From: Allosalinactinospora lopnorensis | Lineage (GTDB): Bacteria; Actinomycetota; Actinomycetes; Streptosporangiales; Streptosporangiaceae | Assembly: GCF_000981225.1 (NCBI RefSeq) | Contig: NZ_LAJC01000058.1 | Coordinates: forward strand, 1 to 39,421 | Length of the DNA: 39,421 nucleotides | Direction of reading: 5' to 3' | Shown here: piece by piece, positions 35,401 through 39,421 of the stretch | Position numbering within the stretch: position 1 is the first letter of the stretch | Layout of the letters: the number at the start of each line of letters is the position of its first letter | The notes under the pieces: generated by a model | Told to the model about the DNA's origin: nothing | The model's database searches: none | Seen by the model: the letters and a program-made list of their open reading frames with translations, nothing else | Position numbers and translations under genes: made by a program

Positions 35401-37903
35401 CGGCGCCACCGTGTTCGTGTTTCCGGGACAGGGGGCGCAGTGGGACCGCATGGCCGTGGAGCTGCTGGACTCCTCGGGGGTCTTCCGCGAACGGATGGCG
35501 GAGTGCGCCGAAGCGCTCGCGCCGTTCACCGACTGGTCACTGCTGGACGTCGTGCGGCAGGCTCCGGGCGCTCCGGCGCTGGACTGCGTCGACGTGATCC
35601 AGCCGGTGCTGTGGGCGGTCATGGTCTCGCTGGCCGAGGTGTGGCGCACGCTCGGCGTCCAACCCGACGCGGTGGTCGGCCACTCCCAGGGGGAGATCGC
35701 CGCGGCGTGTGTCGCGGGAGCGCTGTCGTTGGAGGATGCGGCCAAGGTGGTCGCGCTGCGCGGCCGGGCGGTGGTGGCTCTGGCCGGAACGGGCGGGATG
35801 GCGTCCGTGCCGCTCCCCGAGGACCGGGTCCGCGAGCACCTCGCGGAGTGGGACGGCCGGGTGCACGTCGCCGCCGTCAACGGTCCCGCCTCGACCGTTG
35901 TGGCCGGTGAGGAGAAGGCCGTCCAGGAGCTGGTGGCCGAGTACGCGGCCGCGGGCGTCCGGGCGCGCGCGATCGACGTGGACTATGCCTCCCACACGCC
36001 GCACACCGAGGTGCTGCGGGATCCGCTCGCGGAACTGCTGGCCGACATCACGCCGCACCGCCCCGGTGTCCCGTTCTACTCCACCCTGACCGGGGCCGCA
36101 CTCGACGAGCACACGCCGCTGGACGCTGACTACTGGTACCGGAACCTGCGGCACACGGTGCGGTTCGAACCGGCGGTCCGCGCGCTCGCCGATGCCGGAC
36201 ACCGGATATTCATCGAAGCCAGCCCGCATCCGGTGCTCGCCTCCGGAGTCGCCGAGACCCTCGACGCCGCCGACGCGCCGGGCGCCGCGGTGGAATCCCT
36301 GCGCCGCGACGAGGGCGGCTGGGAGCGGCTGCTGAGGTCGCTCTCCGCGGCCCACGTCCACGGCGCGACCGTCGACTGGGGCAGATTCTTCGCCGGACGG
36401 CGGGTGCGGCCGGTGGAGCTTCCCACCTATGCGTTCCAGCGCCGGCGCTACTGGCTGTCCGGTGCGGCCCCCAGGGCCGGTGTCGCGTCGGCGGGCCTGG
36501 AGGCCGCCGACCACCCGATGCTCGGCGCCGCCGTCGAGCTGGCCGGCGAGGGCGGCATGCTGCTCACCGGTCGGATATCCCTGGAGACCTCCCCCTGGCT
36601 GGCCGACCGCGCGGTGGCCGGCACCGTGCTGTTCGCGGAGGCCGGGTTCACCGAGCTGGCGCTGCGGGCCGCTGATGCGGTGGGGTGCGACCGGCTGGAG
36701 GAGTTAGTTCTCGAGTCGCCGCTGGCCCTGCCCGGACAGGGCGGCGTGCGACTCCAGGTCGCGGTGGGCGGACCGGACGACTCCGGCCGCAGGTCTTTCA
36801 GTATCCACTCCCAGCCGGAGAACACCGGGGGAGATCCGTGGCTGCGCCATGCTGCGGGGACGCTGGGAACCGGGACACAGCAGCCTCCCGAGGGGGTGCG
36901 CGAGTGGCCTCCAGCGGGGGCGGAACCGATCGGCGTCGAAGGCGTCTACGAGTGGATGGCCGAGCAGGGTTGCTGGTACGGCCCGGCGTTCCGCGGCCTG
37001 CGGGCCGCATGGCGGCACGGTCCGGACGTCCTCGCCGAGGTGGAACTGCCCGAGCCGGCCCGCGCCGACGCCGATGCGTTCGGCGTGCACCCCGCTCTGC
37101 TGGACGCCGCCCTGCACGCGCTGTACCTCAGCGCCCGCGCCGAGGAGGAGCGCGTTCGGCTGCCGGTCTCCTGGAGCGGGGTGCGCCTGCACGCGGTGAA
37201 GGCGTCACTGCTCCGGGTGCGGTTGTCCGCGACCGGCCGGGAGGAGATGTCGCTGCTGGCGGTCGACGCCGCCGGTGCTCCGGTGGTGTCCGCCGACCGG
37301 CTGGCGGTGCGGCCGGCCTCAGAGGCGGACCTGGAGAGCGGCCGCGCCGCGGCCGCCGGCTCCCGGCTCGGAGTGGACTGGGTTCGGGTGCGCGCGGCAC
37401 CGGAACACCCGGTGGACCGGTGGACCGTGGTCGGCCCCGACGGACCCGGAACGGGCACGGAGGCCGACCGCTACCCGGATTTGGCCGCGCTGGGCGATGC
37501 GTGCGACGCCGGAGCGCCCGTCCCGGAGGTGGTGTTCGCCGCGTGCCCGCCCGAGGCCGGCCGCGACGCCGCGGCGTCGGCGCGCTCGGCCAGCCGCGAC
37601 GCCATGACTCTGATCGAGGAGTGGACGGCGGACGCGCGCTTCGCCGCGTCGCGGTTGGTGGTCGTGACCCGGGGAGCGGTCGCGGTGACCCCCGGAGAGG
37701 AGGTGCCGGGCCTGTCCCACGCGGCCGTGTGGGGCCTGGCGCGATCGGCGCAGTTACGCGCCCCCGGCCGGGTCTCTGTGCTCGACCTCGACGACACGGC
37801 CCTGGGCGAGGCCTTCCACGCGCGGTCGCCGGAACTGGCCGCCCTGACAGCGCGGGAACCACAACTGGCCGTGCGCGGCGACGACGCTACGCGCCCCGCC
37901 TGA
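32348..37903 (+). CDS. Type I PKS, segment 2: AT-ACP-KS-AT-DH and part of KR
   Basis: Main reading frame of the first PKS gene (true upstream limit about 32300; GTG 32348 is only the first start codon in frame). Loading AT (to about 33230) has GHSIGE (32627) and HAFH (32933-32944), malonyl-CoA signatures. ACP follows with the pantetheine serine in LGFDSF (33632). KS1 has the active DTACSSS Cys (34325) and [19 protein letters not shown]1 has GHSQGE (35678) and YASH (35984-35995), methylmalonyl signatures. The DH (36500-37330) reads WLADRAVAG, with Arg for the catalytic His (36608), and Ala for the motif's Pro; LDAALHA and YGPAF are kept. TTA codons lie at 36704 and 37754. It stops at 37903 in a spurious RPA tail. 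Confidence 0.9.
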   Translation: MGFLFTGQGSQRPGMGRELHETCPAFARALDDVCAHLAPLIDRSLREVMFAPADTPEAALLERTEFAQPALFALEVALFRTLERWGISPGYLCGHSIGELAAAHAAGVFSLADAARLVAARGRLMQGLPAGGAMMAVQAAEADVLPLLAGHEEQVSIAAVNGPVSTVVSGDETAVAAIGEHFASQGAKTRRLRVSHAFHSPHISPAVQDEFRTIAAGLEFRPPRIPIVSNVTGALIADEVCSPEYWVRHLREPVRFADGVASLRARGVSTFLELGPDGALSAMARDCLPGGAAADAIPSLRGDRAETDSLLTALGLLHAGGATPDWETFFAERGARQVDLPTYAFQRERHWLDDLNGEPPAATERPSGRPPAPAAACGPSTSAGVRSEPQGNQRETLPLVRAHVAAVLGHPSPGAVEVDRTFTDLGFDSFMAVELCDRLGAATGLRLPSTLTFDHPTPTALAGYLRSELPGAVAETATAPAAASAADEPIAIVAMSCRFPGGAESPEDLWRLVEQGADATSEFPADREWRLEELFDPDPDEPGTSYVRRGGFLSGAAEFDAGFFGISPREAAAMDPQQRLLLETSWEAAERAGIDPGTLRGTLTGVFAGVIPQEYGPRLHEPADGFDGYLLTGSTSSVASGRIAYTFGLEGPAVTLDTACSSSLVALHQAAQALRQGECSLALAGGATVMASPGMFVELSRQRALAPDGRCKPFASAADGTAWAEGVGMLLLERLSDARRNGHPVLATIRGSAVNQDGASNGLTAPSGPSQERVIRQALANAGLSPAGVDAVEAHGTGTRLGDPIEARALLATYGRDRSADRPLRLGSLKSNIGHTQAAAGVGGVIKMVQAIRHGTLPQTLHVDAPSPYVDWSAGDVALLTELVPWPKTGEARRAAVSSFGISGTNAHMIIEEAPPAMAATAEPAGSPLGASATLPWTVSGGTEAALREQAARLRSYVRAHPELDDADLAYSLAATRAALDHRAVVLADDRAGLLDGLAAIANGEPAANVVRAGASGAGATVFVFPGQGAQWDRMAVELLDSSGVFRERMAECAEALAPFTDWSLLDVVRQAPGAPALDCVDVIQPVLWAVMVSLAEVWRTLGVQPDAVVGHSQGEIAAACVAGALSLEDAAKVVALRGRAVVALAGTGGMASVPLPEDRVREHLAEWDGRVHVAAVNGPASTVVAGEEKAVQELVAEYAAAGVRARAIDVDYASHTPHTEVLRDPLAELLADITPHRPGVPFYSTLTGAALDEHTPLDADYWYRNLRHTVRFEPAVRALADAGHRIFIEASPHPVLASGVAETLDAADAPGAAVESLRRDEGGWERLLRSLSAAHVHGATVDWGRFFAGRRVRPVELPTYAFQRRRYWLSGAAPRAGVASAGLEAADHPMLGAAVELAGEGGMLLTGRISLETSPWLADRAVAGTVLFAEAGFTELALRAADAVGCDRLEELVLESPLALPGQGGVRLQVAVGGPDDSGRRSFSIHSQPENTGGDPWLRHAAGTLGTGTQQPPEGVREWPPAGAEPIGVEGVYEWMAEQGCWYGPAFRGLRAAWRHGPDVLAEVELPEPARADADAFGVHPALLDAALHALYLSARAEEERVRLPVSWSGVRLHAVKASLLRVRLSATGREEMSLLAVDAAGAPVVSADRLAVRPASEADLESGRAAAAGSRLGVDWVRVRAAPEHPVDRWTVVGPDGPGTGTEADRYPDLAALGDACDAGAPVPEVVFAACPPEAGRDAAASARSASRDAMTLIEEWTADARFAASRLVVVTRGAVAVTPGEEVPGLSHAAVWGLARSAQLRAPGRVSVLDLDDTALGEAFHARSPELAALTAREPQLAVRGDDATRPA

Positions 37904-39267
37904 CCCGAGCCGACAGGATCGCCGCTCCCGCCCGGGATCTGGATCCGCGGGGCACAGTACTGATCACGGGCGGAACGGGGACACTGGGGGCCCTGGTCGC
38001 ACGGCATCTGGTGAACGAGCACGGCGTGCGGCACCTGCTGCTCGCCGGCCGCAACGGAGCCGATGCCACGGGCGCGAAGGAGCTGGCGGTCGAGCTCACC
38101 GGACTGGGGGCGGAGGTCTCCATCCAGGCTTGCGACGCCGCCGACCGCGCCGCGCTCGCCGCGCTCCTGGCGTCGGTCCCGGAGGAGCACCCCCTCACCG
38201 GGGTCGTGCACGCCGTCGGCGCGCAGGACGAGGGCCGTGGCTCGCCCGCGCCGGAGCAGGTGGACCGGGCTCTGCGCCCCAAGGTGGACGCCGCGTGGCA
38301 CCTGCACGAACTCACCCGCCATCTCGACCTGTCGGTCTTCGTCACCTTCTCCTCCTCCGCCGGGCTCGCGGGCGACGCGGGGAACGGCGTCCACGCGGCG
38401 GCCGACGCCTTCGTGGACGCCCTCGCCGACCACCGGCGGTCCCACGGCCTGCCGGGCGCGTCCCTGGTGTGGGGGCCGCGGAGCGAGGCCGGCGCTGCGG
38501 CGGACCCGGTGAGCGGCGCGGAGCCTGGGCGGGCGGTATGGCTGGCGCCGATGCCGCCGGCCGAAGGGCTGGCGCTGCTCGACACCGTCCTGCGGACGGG
38601 CGGGGGCGTGGCCGTGTCGGCGCGGCTGAACGCTCCTGCTCTGCGGACCCTGGCCGACGCGGGCATCCTGCCGGCCGTGCTGCGCGGGCTCGTGCCCGAC
38701 CGGGGCCGGCCGAGCGCTCAGGGAGTCGACCCCACCGCGGGGAGCGAGGGCGCGCTGCTCCGGCGGCTCGCGGACCGCTCCGAGCGCGAACGCGAGCGGG
38801 CGGTCCTGGAACTGGTCTGCGCCGAGGCCGCGTCGGTGCTGGGACACGGCACGGCCGAGACGGTCACGGTCGAGCGGGCGTTCACCGAACTCGGCTTCGA
38901 CTCGCTCACCGCACTGGAACTGCGCAACCGACTGAGCACCGCGACCGGGCTGCGGCTGCCGGTCACGCTGCTCTTCGAGCAACCGACACCGGCCGCGCTC
39001 GCCAGGTACCTCCTGGAGGAGCTCGCCCTGGGCGGCGCGCCCACCAGCGCGACGGCCCTCAGCGACCTCGACAGGCTGGAGTCCACGCTGCTCTCGGTGG
39101 AACCGGACAGCACGGCGCGCGCACGGATCACCATGCGCCTGCAGACCCTGTTGTCGAAGTGGAACGAGGGCCACGGCGATACGGAGGCCGTCGATGACGG
39201 CGACCTCCGGTCGGCCTCCGACGACGAGCTGTTCGATCTCCTGGACGACGAACTCGGGGCGCCCTGA
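37887..39267 (+). CDS. Type I PKS, segment 3: KR, ACP and C-terminal docking
   Basis: The same gene continues in another frame. Adding one base near 37887-37890 gives the natural join [16 protein letters not shown]. The KR (37950-38480) has an intact NADPH loop, [10 protein letters not shown], and the lysine in RPKVDAA. However, the catalytic Tyr is His ([11 protein letters not shown], codon 38392-38394), the following Asn is Asp, and the LDD stereocontrol motif is absent (HAVGAQDEG), so reduction is unlikely. The ACP (38790-39010) carries [11 protein letters not shown] with its serine at 38902. The C-terminus is a docking segment ending [14 protein letters not shown]. It hands the diketide to the next PKS, whose coiled-coil docking domain starts at 39323. 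Confidence 0.88.
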
Positions 39268-39322
39268 CGGGGACGCCCACGTTCCGACGACCCCCATCTT
39301 CGTGAAGAGCCGAGGTCAGATG

Positions 39323-39421
39323 ATGAATGAGGACAAGCTCCGCGACTACCTCAAGCGAGCGACCGCCGACCTGCGTCACGCGCGCCAGCGTCTGCGCGAG
39401 GTGGAGGAGAAGGACCGGGAG
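39323..39421 (+). CDS. Next modular PKS gene, N-terminal docking domain (partial)
   Basis: The frame MNEDKLRDYLKRATADLR and onward to REVEEKDRE is the standard class 1 N-terminal docking coiled coil of actinobacterial PKS proteins that follow another PKS subunit. ATG 39323 is 7 bases after GAGG at 39312-39315; ATG 39320 is equally possible. It is cut by the window end before its ketosynthase. It lies 52 bases after the stop of the previous PKS gene, so the two are probably one operon. Confidence 0.88.
   Translation, partial: MNEDKLRDYLKRATADLRHARQRLREVEEKDRE

Noticed and set aside
1-39421. CRISPR array, tRNA/rRNA genes, insertion sequences or prophage genes
   Set aside because: I saw no regularly spaced repeats, tRNA-like cloverleaf sequence, transposase motif or terminal inverted repeats. 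Small RNAs cannot be excluded by eye.

Overview
The window is very GC-rich, with many GTG starts and GGAGG-type ribosome sites. Its marker genes include a DUF3145 protein, paired DUF1707 proteins, an ECF sigma/TPR locus, a ROK-controlled sugar ABC operon without its own ATPase, and a modular polyketide synthase. Together they indicate an antibiotic-producing actinomycete, a filamentous actinobacterium. The genus cannot be fixed from the sequence.

Layout. (1) 1-2861, minus strand: an ECF sigma factor, a small acidic protein and a TPR protein cut by the window edge. This is a recurrent actinobacterial signalling arrangement that usually ends in a CHAT peptidase. (2) 3081-9181: housekeeping and accessory genes. 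These are DUF3145, two tandem DUF1707 membrane proteins, a translationally coupled ATP-grasp/inositol-monophosphatase pair, a HAD phosphatase behind a large palindrome, a PEBP (YbhB) protein and a PIG-L deacetylase. (3) 9397-14043, plus strand: an aromatic-oxidation cluster of a class A flavin monooxygenase, a VanA-like Rieske oxygenase, a GntR/FCD regulator and a VanB-like reductase. A perfect 14-bp inverted repeat precedes the Rieske gene. (4) 14071-20052: a hydroxy-acid/glyoxylate cluster of a large FAD/Fe-S oxidase, a serine-glyoxylate-type aminotransferase and a GntP permease. Related operator-like dyads lie in both of its promoter regions. (5) 20367-25084: a sugar ABC importer operon (binding protein and two permeases) divergent from a ROK regulator. 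(6) 25239-26177: an S4 RNA-binding protein and an unrecognised small helical protein. (7) 26503-39421: the edge of a type I polyketide cluster, with a large LuxR (LAL) regulator divergent from the first PKS gene and the start of the next PKS gene.

The first PKS reads KSQ-AT(malonyl)-ACP-KS-AT(methylmalonyl)-DH-KR-ACP plus a C-terminal docking segment, so it starts a chain from acetyl and adds one methylmalonyl unit. The DH and KR both lack catalytic residues, which predicts an unreduced beta-keto group. Three single-base frameshifts interrupt genes in this last region (one in the LAL regulator, two in the PKS). Each is repaired by adding one base. They are either sequencing errors or true decay. 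In-frame TTA codons in the regulator and the PKS suggest bldA-type developmental control.

All functional calls are from reading translations and motifs. No database search or alignment was run.
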